Shown one piece after another: positions 47,628-57,569 of a stretch of DNA of 64,000 nucleotides. Each line of letters opens with the position of its first letter. Positions within the stretch are counted from its first letter, which is position 1. The notes under the pieces are model-generated. The model made no database searches and had not been told where the DNA came from. It saw only the letters and a list, made by a program, of their open reading frames with translations. Origin of the DNA: CBDCTM01 sp965222005 (GTDB lineage Bacteria; Bacteroidota; Bacteroidia; Chitinophagales; Saprospiraceae); assembly GCA_965222005.1 (NCBI GenBank), contig OZ244935.1:1240001-1304000 (forward strand), read 5' to 3'. The position numbers and the translations under genes were made by a program.

Positions 47628-50600
47628 TTATCCGGCGGGCTGAAGGCGCCTGATTTTTATATTCCGGAACCAAACTGGATCGCCATGGTCCTGCAATGCG
47701 ATATGGCCTTTGCGGGCTTTTCCAAAGCGCGGCATATCTTTAAACTTGCTGCGAGCTACCATATCATTCCATTTGTCGGTCCATAGCTTATAGCTGACCA
47801 CTTTGTAGCCGTTAAGCCAATGCTCAACATTTCCTTCCTTCACAATGAGGCGTACTTTATTCCATTGCCCTGCCGGTTTGACAGTAGGAAAGGAGGTAGA
47901 AATCATATCATAGAGATCAGCAGCTCGATGTGTTTCGATGCGGGCATCGGGATGGCAGGCATCATCGAGTATCTGCATTTCGGGGCCGGTTTGCCATACA
48001 AAATCATCTTCCTCACTTTCCGCCACATTGAATATAATACCACTATTGCCACATGGCGCAATTTTCCACTCCAGGCGCAGCTCGTAGTTTTCAAATTCTT
48101 CCTCCGTGATAATGTCTCCGCCATCTTCAGCCTGCCAACCACCTTCGGGTTTCCTTTGCGCATCCAGTAGAAGTGTACCATTTTCCACTTTCCAGCTGGA
48201 GCCAATGCTTTGCTTGCCGTAATTGCGCCAACCTTTAGTGGTCTGACCATCGAAGAGCAGTTGCCAGCCTTTTGCTTTTTCGCTGCTGGTGAGCGTGTTG
48301 GGTTGTATCTCTGGCCGGGAAGCAGTAAATCCGGGCAAATTTTCAGGAAGTTGATTTAAAGTGTACCAGGCTTCTGTACTCCACAAGCCGTTGCCACTAG
48401 CACTGACAAAGTGATTGTTGAGCCGCAAATAAATGACGTGTTTATCTTTTATGCCAGGCAATTCCAGAAATACTCTTTTCCGATCCTCAGAAACATGAAC
48501 ACTTTGAATGCTGAGTATTTCTTCATCGAGCTTTGGGCCGCCGTATTCCTCGGTAGGCTGATACCGCCATTGTTTTACCAGATAGTCGGATGCGGCCCAG
48601 CCATCACCTTCCTGCAAGGGGTCTGTAAATTCTATTTCCATACCATTCGACCGGGCCCGTACGGCCAGCATTTCAAAGGTTGCTTGTCCATTGTATTTAA
48701 GCCGTTGGAGGCCGTACCAAAGCTTGTCAGTTTGCCGCCAATTGCCGGTAGAGCCGATCCCTCCGGCGTAAAGTGCGCCATCGGGGCCCCAACAGAGGCG
48801 ATTGACCCCTGCTTCAAGGCCTTGGATAAAACGGAACACACAACCCTGGTATTTGCCATTTATCTGCTCTACAAAAACCCTTTTAACCCCACCGTTAGTA
48901 ACTTCGCCGTGTATCATCTGCCCCTTGTAAGGCCCGTCATCAATTGCCAGTGGTGTGCTGGGCGAATTGCCGATTTCATCTTGTGGAAGCCATACCACCG
49001 GAAGATTTTCTTCCAGCTCTGCAGTGCCTTCGAAGTCCACAGAGCGGGAACCAAACCAGGCACCATCTGTTACATGCACTACTTTGGAAGCCGGCAGCCA
49101 GTCGCCCTGATTGTCGGTCACAAAGATTTCGTTATCCACTCCCAGTCCGATGCCATTGGGAGTGCGCAGGCCGTGTGCTACAAAAGACGTATTGCCATCG
49201 GCTTTGGAAATTTTGACCACCTTGCCGCGGTCGGGAATCTGCGGCTGGGTGCTGGCGCCACCCGGATCAATCGCAGTGGCGAGAGCGGCGTAGAAATGGC
49301 CATCTTTGTAAGCCAGGCCGAAGGCAAATTCATGAAAGTTGGCAGAAACCTGCCAGCGGTTGCTTAGCGTTTTGTACTCATCAATCATATCATCGCCATT
49401 ACGGTCAATGAGGTGGGTGAGTTCTTGCTTTTGGAGGACGTAAATCTGATCATCTACTACTTTTAAGCCCAGCGGCTCGGCTAGGCCCTTTGCAATAGTT
49501 TTCACCTTAATTTTGGCAGGATCGCCACTTTGCACCCCTTCCAGCAGGTACACGCTGCCATTGGCATCCCAGGTGCTAACTACCATGCGGCCATCGGAAA
49601 GAAAATCCATGCCTCCTACTTTTGGCAGAAAGTCATCGGGCCTGGCCTGGCTAAGGGTGTAGCTGGGATGGACATCGGTAAGCGGCATTGCATCGCCGGG
49701 GATTTCACTGGACTGCGGAAAGGCAATATCGGAGCTGGTACTACGGGGTGCCTGGCGGCTGGCGTGATGAAAAAGGGCATTTTTTTCCACTTTTTGGAAA
49801 GCCAGCGAGTCGGGATGCTTCCATTTCCAGATTATGTTTTTTCCTCCCCGCCCCTGGAAATAGTTTACCCGAAAGGGGTGATATCCTTTTTCCAGCTTGG
49901 CGGCAGCCTGTTTTTCATCAGCTCCGTGCAGCCCGTCGTGGTCGATCAGCAAGTCGTTGTGTAAGTACATGCGGGAGCCATCGTCGGAGATGAGGCTAAA
50001 TTGATATTCGCCATCATTGGGGATGAGGAGATAGCCCTCGAAGAAGATGGCAAAATTGTCGCCAGCCCAAGCCAAGTCACTGTCCATTGCGTAGATTTGA
50101 GGAATGATACCTTCATATTTGGCCACTTGGCGGGTATTGACATCGGCCAGCTTGTTGATGTATTTGTCGTGGGTATAGTATTTGGCCAGTATGCCGGGGA
50201 GGAGCATGTTGTCATCGATTGTTTCAGCGGTCACAATGACCAGGCTATCAGCTTGTCCCGTAGTGTCGGCTTTTGTCAGTGCAGCCTCTTCTTCAGCATC
50301 CAATGACATGATATAGCTGACCATTTCATGTAGTGTGGTTTGTGATTCATTGGGATGTGCATTCATCACCTGCCCGCCCCAAACGCCGGAACCGCCGGTT
50401 TTGACTTTTGCGGCCAGCATGGCTATATTTTCTTCTGTATTTCGGTATCTGAGTGCTACCTCTTTGTAAGCCGGGCCGATGGTTTTCTTGAAGGCATTGT
50501 GGCAGGTCTTACAATCGCTGCGGGCGATGAGGCGCTGGCCGAGCGGGAGCTCCTCTTGCTCTTCATCGGCTGGTTTGTTGGGGTTTTCGATCATGGGTTT

Positions 50601-51335
50601 TTTACCAAAAGTAACCATGAAGCGGGTCTCGGCATTGCTGTTGAGCATGAGCCTTCCGCTAATGTCAAAGGCAGTGATACTGCCCTTTGTGCGTGGCTTT
50701 GAAACTTCCTCGATAAATTTGCCGGTGGTTTCGACCCTTTCTTTGAGTGCTATAGAGCTGAGGTTGGTTTGTAAAGCAATTTGTGCATCCGCAGGAACAT
50801 TTTTAGTAGTAAATATCCGCTCAAAACCGGGCAATCCGGACTCAGGTTCGAGATATTCTGCCTGTTCTTCAATAGTAATGACAGCTCCCTTGTAGAGAAG
50901 CTCGTACATCAAAATGACATGGCCATCCTCAAAGCGATGCCCTTTATAGCAAGTTTCCGCCTCAGTGGATTGCTCCTTTTCTATGATCTGCCAGGGCGAT
51001 TGGAAAGTGTTCACAAAATAAGCATCGCCGATACTGATAGGCTGCGGGCCGTGAACAGTGGTATAAACCGCTCCGTCAAAATTGACGTGCCCCTTCCACA
51101 CCTTGTACAGTGCACAATCATTGGTGCGATAGGCTGCCCAGAGCTGATCGTGGAGAGCCAGGGTAATCATTCGTGCCTGGGTATCCAGCACGGAGCGAAA
51201 AACCCAGGGATCGTGCGGCCGGTCAGTATCCCAGGGGTCAACCACAGGAATTGAGGAAGTGGTGCTTTTGGGCGTACAGCCTTGCCAAAAAACAAATCCG
51301 GAAAATAGGGCGATGAGAAGTAAAGCTTTGTTCAT
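47628..51335 (-). CDS. Multidomain lipoprotein: cytochrome c, PA14, beta-propeller and 3-keto-disaccharide hydrolase
   Basis: 1235 residues. Lipobox FWQGC gives Cys20. Residues about 30-260 form an unassigned beta-rich domain. A class-I haem c motif CKTCH (275-279) with a plausible distal Met lies at about 260-345. A PA14 carbohydrate-binding domain spans about 385-515 (DGEYQFSLISDDGSRMYL). A six-bladed propeller like PQQ-dependent sugar dehydrogenases spans about 565-890 (GLRTPNGIGLG, WGPDGALYAGG). A domain of the 3-keto-disaccharide hydrolase (DUF1080) family closes the protein (about 1040-1235, WQLLFDGQTTKGWRNYG, CGNSGIIFNV). The last family cleaves 3-keto-glycosides; haem and propeller could oxidise sugars (inference). 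Probably periplasmic or outer-membrane attached. Stands alone, with a 72-bp gap to the MBL gene upstream. Confidence 0.82.
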   Translation of the reverse strand: MNKALLLIALFSGFVFWQGCTPKSTTSSIPVVDPWDTDRPHDPWVFRSVLDTQARMITLALHDQLWAAYRTNDCALYKVWKGHVNFDGAVYTTVHGPQPISIGDAYFVNTFQSPWQIIEKEQSTEAETCYKGHRFEDGHVILMYELLYKGAVITIEEQAEYLEPESGLPGFERIFTTKNVPADAQIALQTNLSSIALKERVETTGKFIEEVSKPRTKGSITAFDISGRLMLNSNAETRFMVTFGKKPMIENPNKPADEEQEELPLGQRLIARSDCKTCHNAFKKTIGPAYKEVALRYRNTEENIAMLAAKVKTGGSGVWGGQVMNAHPNESQTTLHEMVSYIMSLDAEEEAALTKADTTGQADSLVIVTAETIDDNMLLPGILAKYYTHDKYINKLADVNTRQVAKYEGIIPQIYAMDSDLAWAGDNFAIFFEGYLLIPNDGEYQFSLISDDGSRMYLHNDLLIDHDGLHGADEKQAAAKLEKGYHPFRVNYFQGRGGKNIIWKWKHPDSLAFQKVEKNALFHHASRQAPRSTSSDIAFPQSSEIPGDAMPLTDVHPSYTLSQARPDDFLPKVGGMDFLSDGRMVVSTWDANGSVYLLEGVQSGDPAKIKVKTIAKGLAEPLGLKVVDDQIYVLQKQELTHLIDRNGDDMIDEYKTLSNRWQVSANFHEFAFGLAYKDGHFYAALATAIDPGGASTQPQIPDRGKVVKISKADGNTSFVAHGLRTPNGIGLGVDNEIFVTDNQGDWLPASKVVHVTDGAWFGSRSVDFEGTAELEENLPVVWLPQDEIGNSPSTPLAIDDGPYKGQMIHGEVTNGGVKRVFVEQINGKYQGCVFRFIQGLEAGVNRLCWGPDGALYAGGIGSTGNWRQTDKLWYGLQRLKYNGQATFEMLAVRARSNGMEIEFTDPLQEGDGWAASDYLVKQWRYQPTEEYGGPKLDEEILSIQSVHVSEDRKRVFLELPGIKDKHVIYLRLNNHFVSASGNGLWSTEAWYTLNQLPENLPGFTASRPEIQPNTLTSSEKAKGWQLLFDGQTTKGWRNYGKQSIGSSWKVENGTLLLDAQRKPEGGWQAEDGGDIITEEEFENYELRLEWKIAPCGNSGIIFNVAESEEDDFVWQTGPEMQILDDACHPDARIETHRAADLYDMISTSFPTVKPAGQWNKVRLIVKEGNVEHWLNGYKVVSYKLWTDKWNDMVARSKFKDMPRFGKARKGHIALQDHGDPVWFRNIKIRRLQPAG

Positions 51336-51407
51336 TATGCAGGTGAAAGTTTGTAGTAACGGGTTGTTTTTCAGTGAACTTAAAGATAGTAAATGTTGGA
51401 AAGCAGG

Positions 51408-52064
51408 CTAGTTGATTGCTGATGAGTTGAGAAAGGGATTGTGCTTTTTTTCGTAGCCAATTGTTGTATCGGGACCATGGCCCGGATATACGGTGGTTTT
51501 ATCTGGCAGAGTGAATAGCTGGCTTCGGATGCTGTCGATGAGCGTGGCGAAGTGGCCCCCTGGGAGATCGGTGCGGCCAATACTGGATTGAAACAATACA
51601 TCTCCGGCAACCACAAACCCAGCGGCTTCATCATATAGGGAGATGCTGGCCGGTGAGTGGCCCGGCGTATAAAGGGTCAAGAGCTGGCTGTTGCCAAAAC
51701 GAATGGTATCCCCGTCTTTAATAAAGCTGCCCGGCTCGGGCGAATCATCGGGCAGAGGAATGCCATAAAGCTGGGCAATTTTTGGAACAGCCTGTAGTAC
51801 TGGCAGCTCGCCTTCATGAATCTCCAGCGCCAGATCGTAGCGGTCAGCTACATATCGGTTGCCAAATACATGATCGATGTGGCAGTGCGTATTGACGAGG
51901 CGTTCCGGGCGGAGATTGTTGCTGTCAATAAAGCGGGAGAGTGTTTGCTGTTCGGCAGCTGTATAGCAGCCCGGATCAATGATAAGGCAAGCGCCGCTAT
52001 CATCATACAGCACATAGGTGTTTTCCTGAAAAGGATTGAAAGTGAATTTAGCAACAAGAGCCAT
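51408..52064 (-). CDS. MBL-fold metallo-hydrolase (glyoxalase II-like)
   Basis: 218 residues. Zinc ligands are in VNTHCHIDHVFGN (HxHxDH), LYTPGHSPASIS (third His), VVAGDVLFQSSIGRTDLPGG (bridging Asp) and VYPGHGPDTTIGYEK (last His). The ending NPFL is the common tail of the short glyoxalase-II-like hydrolases, which hydrolyse S-lactoylglutathione-type thioesters or similar. It lacks the C-terminal helical domain of true GloB. No signal peptide, cytoplasmic. A -7 promoter element lies 42 bp upstream. Divergent from the TolB-like gene. Confidence 0.9.
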   Translation of the reverse strand: MALVAKFTFNPFQENTYVLYDDSGACLIIDPGCYTAAEQQTLSRFIDSNNLRPERLVNTHCHIDHVFGNRYVADRYDLALEIHEGELPVLQAVPKIAQLYGIPLPDDSPEPGSFIKDGDTIRFGNSQLLTLYTPGHSPASISLYDEAAGFVVAGDVLFQSSIGRTDLPGGHFATLIDSIRSQLFTLPDKTTVYPGHGPDTTIGYEKKHNPFLNSSAIN

Positions 52065-52105
52065 GCAAAAACCGTTAAATTAAGGCGGAAGAAAATTATT
52101 GTTTG

Positions 52106-52113
52106 CAAAAATA
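52106..52113 (-). promoter_or_regulatory. -7 promoter element of the MBL hydrolase gene
   Basis: Minus strand TATTTTTG (TAnnTTTG), 42 bp upstream of the ATG at 52064. No good -33 TTTG at 17-23 bp was found. Confidence 0.35.
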
Positions 52114-52231
52114 CACTTCTGCTGTATTTGCATTGACAGAAAGCCAAAATTTTCACAAATTATCTACTTTCACAACATACCCAGGGCATTACCTGACCGC
52201 ATTCGCTAACCGATGAATTAAAATTCCCTTT

Positions 52232-55200
52232 ATGCGAACATTTACCTTCTACACCATTACGCTGCTTCTGCTGCCGTTTTCTGCGCTTTTTGCTCAGGGT
52301 ACACAAGTCGAATTTGGCAAAAACCGGGTTCAATACCACAATGAATATGAAGAATGGCTGCAGTATGAATCCACCAATTTTATTACCTATTGGTATGGGG
52401 AGGGGCGCGGCATTGGCCAATCTGTGGTACAAACAGCCGAGCTGGATTATGACGAGGTGCAAAGCATTTTGGAGCATCGGATGAACGGCCGCATTGAGAT
52501 CATCGTTTACAAAGACCTCACAGACCTTAAGCAGAGTAACATCGGCAGTGAAGAGACCTTTGTCAATACAGGGGGACATACCAAAATAGTAGGCAACAAA
52601 ATATTTGTGTATTTCAATGGCGATCACAACGACTTGCGCCGACAATTGCGCGAAGGGATCGCTTCGGTCTATCTAAATGCCATGCTTTTTGGTTCCAACC
52701 TGCAGGAAATTGTGCAAAATGCAGTGATGATGAACCTGCCGGAATGGTTCAAACAGGGGCTAGTTGCCTATGTTGGGCAGGAATGGAGTACGGAGATGGA
52801 TAATAAGCTACGCGATATTATCTTGCAAAAGCGATACAAGAGTTTTGACAAATTTGCGGAAGAAGAGCCCCGCTTTGCGGGTCATTCCCTGTGGTATTAC
52901 ATTAGCCAAAACTATGGCCGCTCCACGGTTTCCAACCTTCTGTATCTAACCCGGATCAACCGCAGCATCGAAAGCGGGATGCTGTACGTAATGGGTAGTT
53001 CGTACAGGCGCACTACGGAAGGCTGGCAGGAGTATTTTGAAAAACGCTATAAAAAAGATGCTGAAAGCAGGGATTCGCTTGTTTCCGGTAGGGTGAAGAT
53101 CAAAAATAAACGCAAGCTGCCGATCACCCAGCTCAAGCTCAGTCCTGACGGGCAGAAGATTGCCTATGTAATGAATGAAATAGGGAAATACAAAGTGTAT
53201 CTCCACGACTTGAATAGCGGTAAGCGCGAAGTAATTTTAAAAGGCGGCTTCCGCAATGCTTTTCAGGCTACCGACTATGGTTATCCGCTCGTTGCCTGGA
53301 GCCCCAACAATCAGGAGCTGTGCCTGATATACGAGCGGCGCGATGAGATCAAATTCATGCGCTACAATGTACTGACCAAAGATGCCGTCAAAGACGTGAT
53401 TCCCAATCAATACCAGCGGATTTACAGCATGGACTTCCTGAATGTAAACCAGCTGGTACTATCGGGGGCAGTACGCGGCTTCTCCGATATATTTATCTTC
53501 AACCTACCCAACCGGCAGACGGAGCGGATTACCAATGATTTTTGGGACGACCTGGATGCCAGAGTCGTCAAAGTGGAAGGCAAAACGGGTATTTTGTTTG
53601 CGTCCAATCGGCAAGACAGCATAATCCGCCAGCAGCGCCTGGATAGCATCCTTCCGCTCAACACCTATGATATTTACTATTACGACCTGCAAGCCCGCAG
53701 CAAGGAATTGGTCCGGGTGACCAACACCCCCTTTGCCAATGAACGCCAACCCGCAGGTATCGACTCCACCTGGTTTAGCTATATCAGTGATCAAAGTGGC
53801 ATTGCCAACCGGCGGATGGGCTATCTGAAAGACGTGATCGCTTATTATGAGCAACACATCTTGTTGGAGGACAGCTCTACAATCGTGCTTCATCAAGATT
53901 CCAGCCTCAGCAAATTAGATAGCTCGCTGATCGTATCAGTTCGTTTGGAACCGGTGTATAAAAAGAAAGCATTTACCCACAACAACACCAATTATCCAAT
54001 CGGGATAAAAGAGCAGAGCATTTCCGGCAAAACGGGCAAAGTGGCCGAATGTGTGGAGCGCAAGGGTGAATATAGGGTGTATGTACAGCCTGTGAATGCT
54101 GCCCGCGAAAAGGCAGCTCGTGCTACTCGTTATATGAAACAACGCCAGCTATCGGTGGGGCAATATTATGGCCAACAAGAAGACAAAAAGGAGCCATCCA
54201 CGGATAAAGTTTTGCAGGAGATAGAGGAACGCCCCATTGATTTGTCGGAAGTGTCGCCGGAAAAGCAGGATACGGATCGGATTGATATAGACAATTATAT
54301 GTTTCAAAGCGAGTTCGACAATGAAGAGCGGCCACCTGTGGTGGTGGAGGACGATCAGGGAGAGATGGAGTTGCAGCGACCAGAGCTGGAACCAGTAGCA
54401 AGTCAGTCAGATGAGCAAAAGGTGCTCAAATTCAGATCGGCCAGGATAGTGCCCTATCGCCTGAAATTCAAAACGGATTACATCACTACACAGCTTGACA
54501 ATAGCCTGCTGTTTGGCGGTTTGGATAGCTATGCTGCCGATCGGCAGAGCTATTCCTACCCTCCGCCGGGCATACTGCTGAAAGGCAACTTCAAAGACCT
54601 TTTTGAAGATTATGAATTTGAAGGCGGCATCCGGCTGCCTACCACCTTCAATGGAGCCGAATATTTTTTGCTTTTTGATGATAAGAAAAAACAGCTCGAC
54701 AAGCGGTATGCCTTTTATCGTCGCTCTCTCAAATTCACGGATGATGCGCCGCTTGCTTTTACGCCGCGCAAACACGAAGAAACGGTTCATATTCTGCAAT
54801 ATCAAGTACGCTACCCCCTGGATATTTTCAGGAGTATTCGGGCTACCGGCACTTTACGGCTCGACAAGCGCACACAACTGGCTACGGATGCACAAACGCT
54901 GGATGTGCCCACCCTCCACCAGCAGCGTCTCGGGCTAAAGCTGGAATATGTGTTTGACAATACGCTGGATGTATCGCTCAACATCAAAAACGGCACCCGC
55001 TACAAAGTATTTGCAGAAGCCGTAAAACGAATTCAGGTTGACCTGATTGATAATGTGAGCTTTGATCTGGGAGATGGGTTTATGACTATCCTCGGGCTGG
55101 ATGCGCGCCATTATCAGCGCCTCGACAAACACTCGATATTGGCAGCGAGGTTGGCGGCAGCCACATCATTTGGCTCTGAGCGAATACTTTACTTTTTGGG

Positions 55201-55684
55201 CGGAGTGGACAATTGGCTCTTCCCCAGCTTCAACAATGAAATACCTTTTCCTACTGAAGGCAACTACGCCTACCAGACCCTGGCAAGCAATATGCGTGGT
55301 TTTCGGTGGAATATTCGCAATGGCGGTTCTTTTGCGCTGGCTAACTTGGAGCTGCGCGTTCCGGCCTTCCGGTATATTATGCCACGTACCCGCTCTTCCT
55401 TTTTCCGCAATTTTCAACTTCTTGGCTTTTTTGATGTGGGAACAGCATGGCAGGGAACAACGCCCTTCAGTAAGGAAAATCCGCTCAACACAGTGGTCGT
55501 TTCCAATCCGCCTACCGTATCGATTAAGGTCAATTATTTCCGCGACCCAATCGTGGCAGGATATGGCTTTGGTGTGCGAACCGTCCTGTTTGGTTACTTC
55601 CTTCGAGTGGATTATGCCTGGGGAATAGAGACACGGGTAGTGCAGAAGCCGAGGCTGTATGTATCACTGGGAATGGATTTTTAG
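52232..55684 (+). CDS. Exported TolB-like beta-propeller protein with degenerate metallopeptidase domain and C-terminal beta-barrel-like region
   Basis: 1150 residues with signal peptide 1-21 (ALFAQG). Residues about 30-285 have the layout of a gluzincin (peptidase MA-like) domain, but the zinc site is lost: the HExxH position reads REGIA (140-144) and the downstream LPEWFKQGLVAY has Gln175 where a zinc-binding Glu is expected. Residues about 300-580 are WD40/PD40-type propeller blades (ITQLKLSPDGQKIAYV, YPLVAWSPNNQELCLIY). A charged, low-complexity linker spans about 640-740. The last 400 residues are strand-rich and end in LYVSLGMDF, typical of an outer-membrane barrel C-terminus. Such proteins are usually annotated TolB in Bacteroidota; the role is unknown, perhaps envelope assembly. 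Confidence 0.75.
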   Translation: MRTFTFYTITLLLLPFSALFAQGTQVEFGKNRVQYHNEYEEWLQYESTNFITYWYGEGRGIGQSVVQTAELDYDEVQSILEHRMNGRIEIIVYKDLTDLKQSNIGSEETFVNTGGHTKIVGNKIFVYFNGDHNDLRRQLREGIASVYLNAMLFGSNLQEIVQNAVMMNLPEWFKQGLVAYVGQEWSTEMDNKLRDIILQKRYKSFDKFAEEEPRFAGHSLWYYISQNYGRSTVSNLLYLTRINRSIESGMLYVMGSSYRRTTEGWQEYFEKRYKKDAESRDSLVSGRVKIKNKRKLPITQLKLSPDGQKIAYVMNEIGKYKVYLHDLNSGKREVILKGGFRNAFQATDYGYPLVAWSPNNQELCLIYERRDEIKFMRYNVLTKDAVKDVIPNQYQRIYSMDFLNVNQLVLSGAVRGFSDIFIFNLPNRQTERITNDFWDDLDARVVKVEGKTGILFASNRQDSIIRQQRLDSILPLNTYDIYYYDLQARSKELVRVTNTPFANERQPAGIDSTWFSYISDQSGIANRRMGYLKDVIAYYEQHILLEDSSTIVLHQDSSLSKLDSSLIVSVRLEPVYKKKAFTHNNTNYPIGIKEQSISGKTGKVAECVERKGEYRVYVQPVNAAREKAARATRYMKQRQLSVGQYYGQQEDKKEPSTDKVLQEIEERPIDLSEVSPEKQDTDRIDIDNYMFQSEFDNEERPPVVVEDDQGEMELQRPELEPVASQSDEQKVLKFRSARIVPYRLKFKTDYITTQLDNSLLFGGLDSYAADRQSYSYPPPGILLKGNFKDLFEDYEFEGGIRLPTTFNGAEYFLLFDDKKKQLDKRYAFYRRSLKFTDDAPLAFTPRKHEETVHILQYQVRYPLDIFRSIRATGTLRLDKRTQLATDAQTLDVPTLHQQRLGLKLEYVFDNTLDVSLNIKNGTRYKVFAEAVKRIQVDLIDNVSFDLGDGFMTILGLDARHYQRLDKHSILAARLAAATSFGSERILYFLGGVDNWLFPSFNNEIPFPTEGNYAYQTLASNMRGFRWNIRNGGSFALANLELRVPAFRYIMPRTRSSFFRNFQLLGFFDVGTAWQGTTPFSKENPLNTVVVSNPPTVSIKVNYFRDPIVAGYGFGVRTVLFGYFLRVDYAWGIETRVVQKPRLYVSLGMDF

Positions 55685-55952
55685 GTTTAGAAGTTGTCCG
55701 TCAGGCTTAGAGTATCGTACATTTAAGGTGTACTTGCCAAAGCCGCCTGCCAAGCGAACGGGCAGCTTTTGTCCTGTACATCGTGTAATTGTATCCGTCG
55801 GTACAATTTTACCTCTTCGGCGCGTAGCTAAGGCTATGCTCGCGGCATCCCATCCGCTTTGTGCGGTTTGCAAGCTTTGGCTTGCCCAGGCCTCATTCAG
55901 AAAAAAATTTGGCTGCGTTCGCTCCAAAAGCAAATCCCTAACACGCTCTTAT

Positions 55953-57029
55953 CTATACTTCTTCTTCTGCTTGTAGTTTTTTAGCATTTTCTACCAACTG
56001 CAATAATTCGATAATTGGCTCGAGGTCACCGTTTATAATAGTCTGAAGATTGAAATTTTTGGCACTTCCTTCCAGGCGGTGGTCGGTTACCCGGTTTTGC
56101 GGATAATTGTAGGTACGGATTTTATCGGATCGGTCACCGCTGCCGACCAGCGACTTTCGATGCGCCGCTACTTCCGACTCATGCTGTTCCTTTTGTATCT
56201 CATAGATTTTGGCATAAAGGCGTTGCAGGGCAATTTCTCTGTTTTTGATCTGGTTGCGGCTTTCCTGGCTTTCGGCTACAATGCCGGAGGGAAGGTGAGT
56301 GATGCGAACGGCAGATTCCGTTTTGTTGACGTGCTGACCGCCAGCTCCACTCGAGCGGTAGGTATCGATTTTTAGATCGGCGCGGTTGATGTCAACATCC
56401 TCCTGCTCAAATTTGGGCATTGCAGCCACGGTGGCGGCAGAGGTATGTATCCGGCCCTGCGACTCGGTTTTGGGAATTCGCTGAACGCGATGTGCTCCGG
56501 ATTCAAATTTCAGGGACCCGAAAACCTCTTCGCCACTAATATCCAGCACCAGCTTATTGTAGCCGCCCACACTCCCCTCATTGATGTCGAGTACTTCGAC
56601 CTTCCAGCCTTTGTGTTCAAAATATTTGGAGTACATTCGGTACAAGTCGCCGGCAAACAGGCTGGCCTCATCGCCACCGGTACCTGAGCGAATTTCAAAA
56701 ATCACATCCTTGGCATCTTCCGGATTTTTGGGGATGAGGAGTGTTTTGAGGCGGGCTTCCACTTCGGTGAGCTGAGGCTGGAGCTCATTGAGCTCGGCTT
56801 GTGCCAGCTCCTTCATTTCCGGATCGTTTTCGGTTAGCATTTCTTTGCTGGTAGCAATATTGCCGAGCAGCTGGTGATATTGATCACCAACTGCCACAAT
56901 TATTTTAAGGTCTTTGTATTCCTTATTTATTTTTTTATATCGGCTGATATCGGAGATAATCGTTGGATCGGACAGCTGGCCTTCCAGGTATAAAAAGCGT
57001 TCTTTTATCGCTTCGATTTTATCTAGCAT
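55953..57029 (-). CDS. prfA: Peptide chain release factor 1
   Basis: 358 residues, standard length. The GGQ peptidyl-hydrolysis loop is in RSSGAGGQHVNKTESAVR (about 230-247). The codon-recognition tripeptide region is HRVQRIPKTESQGRIHTS, with PKT in the place of the PxT motif of RF1, which reads UAA and UAG; RF2 would have SPF. N-terminal helices and the C-terminal lysine/glutamate-rich tail are normal. Cytoplasmic, essential. It stands alone on the minus strand, convergent with the TolB-like gene. The 268 bp between the two stop codons contain only weak hairpins (e.g. GCAAGC/GCTTGC near 55870) and no gene. Confidence 0.96.
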   Translation of the reverse strand: MLDKIEAIKERFLYLEGQLSDPTIISDISRYKKINKEYKDLKIIVAVGDQYHQLLGNIATSKEMLTENDPEMKELAQAELNELQPQLTEVEARLKTLLIPKNPEDAKDVIFEIRSGTGGDEASLFAGDLYRMYSKYFEHKGWKVEVLDINEGSVGGYNKLVLDISGEEVFGSLKFESGAHRVQRIPKTESQGRIHTSAATVAAMPKFEQEDVDINRADLKIDTYRSSGAGGQHVNKTESAVRITHLPSGIVAESQESRNQIKNREIALQRLYAKIYEIQKEQHESEVAAHRKSLVGSGDRSDKIRTYNYPQNRVTDHRLEGSAKNFNLQTIINGDLEPIIELLQLVENAKKLQAEEEV

Positions 57030-57248
57030 GGAGGATGGAGTTTAAAAATTTGGGTACAATAGAATGTGGGGGCATTTTTTAAAGGAAGGCCGCTAATGGA
57101 AAAAGCAGGGAAGAAGTGACGACATAATGTTTGGCAATGCTTGCATTTTGTGCAAAGATAGCACATCTCCCGCAATTTGAGGAAAAGGCTTCCTCACTTT
57201 ACAGAAAAGATGCCCGAACCGGCATTCGTGAAAAGCAGCTACAGATAG

Positions 57249-57497
57249 CTAAGAGGGATGTGTTTGAATTTTGTCTTTGATGGACTGGATGAGGGAGGGC
57301 GATACTTTGCGTCGATGGACTTTGCTTCTGATAAATTCTCTAAACGACTGCTCTTTGCTTAAGACTTCAAGATAGAGGGGGTTTTGTTGAATCTCCCGGA
57401 GCAAATCTCTTTCCGCCTCTTTGGAAAGCTCATTATCGAGGTACATATTCACTTTTGTGACCAACTCTTTGTGATTTTTTAAATTTCCCATTGCCAT
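57249..57497 (-). CDS. Putative anti-sigma factor (zinc-finger-like, without cysteines)
   Basis: 82 residues from the ATG at 57497; an upstream GTG at 57512 would add five residues. The sequence NHKELVTKVNMYLDNELS followed by a charged helix (REIQQNPLYLEVLSKEQSFREFI) resembles zinc anti-sigma domains, in which YLDGELS is followed by HxxxCxxC. Here the cysteines are absent. It is the gene directly after the ECF sigma factor (72 bp to this start), the usual place for its regulator. It probably binds and restrains that sigma factor. A soluble protein, no membrane helix. Confidence 0.65.
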   Translation of the reverse strand: MAMGNLKNHKELVTKVNMYLDNELSKEAERDLLREIQQNPLYLEVLSKEQSFREFIRSKVHRRKVSPSLIQSIKDKIQTHPS

Positions 57498-57569
57498 TGA
57501 TTTTTGATACACAAACCCGCCAACAGGAAAAACATCACTGCTGGCCGAGATGGTATGTAAGTTAACAAT

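Noticed and set aside
55685..55952. Possible small gene between the TolB-like gene and prfA
   Set aside because: Frames here lack a plausible start context or recognisable sequence; the region has only weak hairpins.
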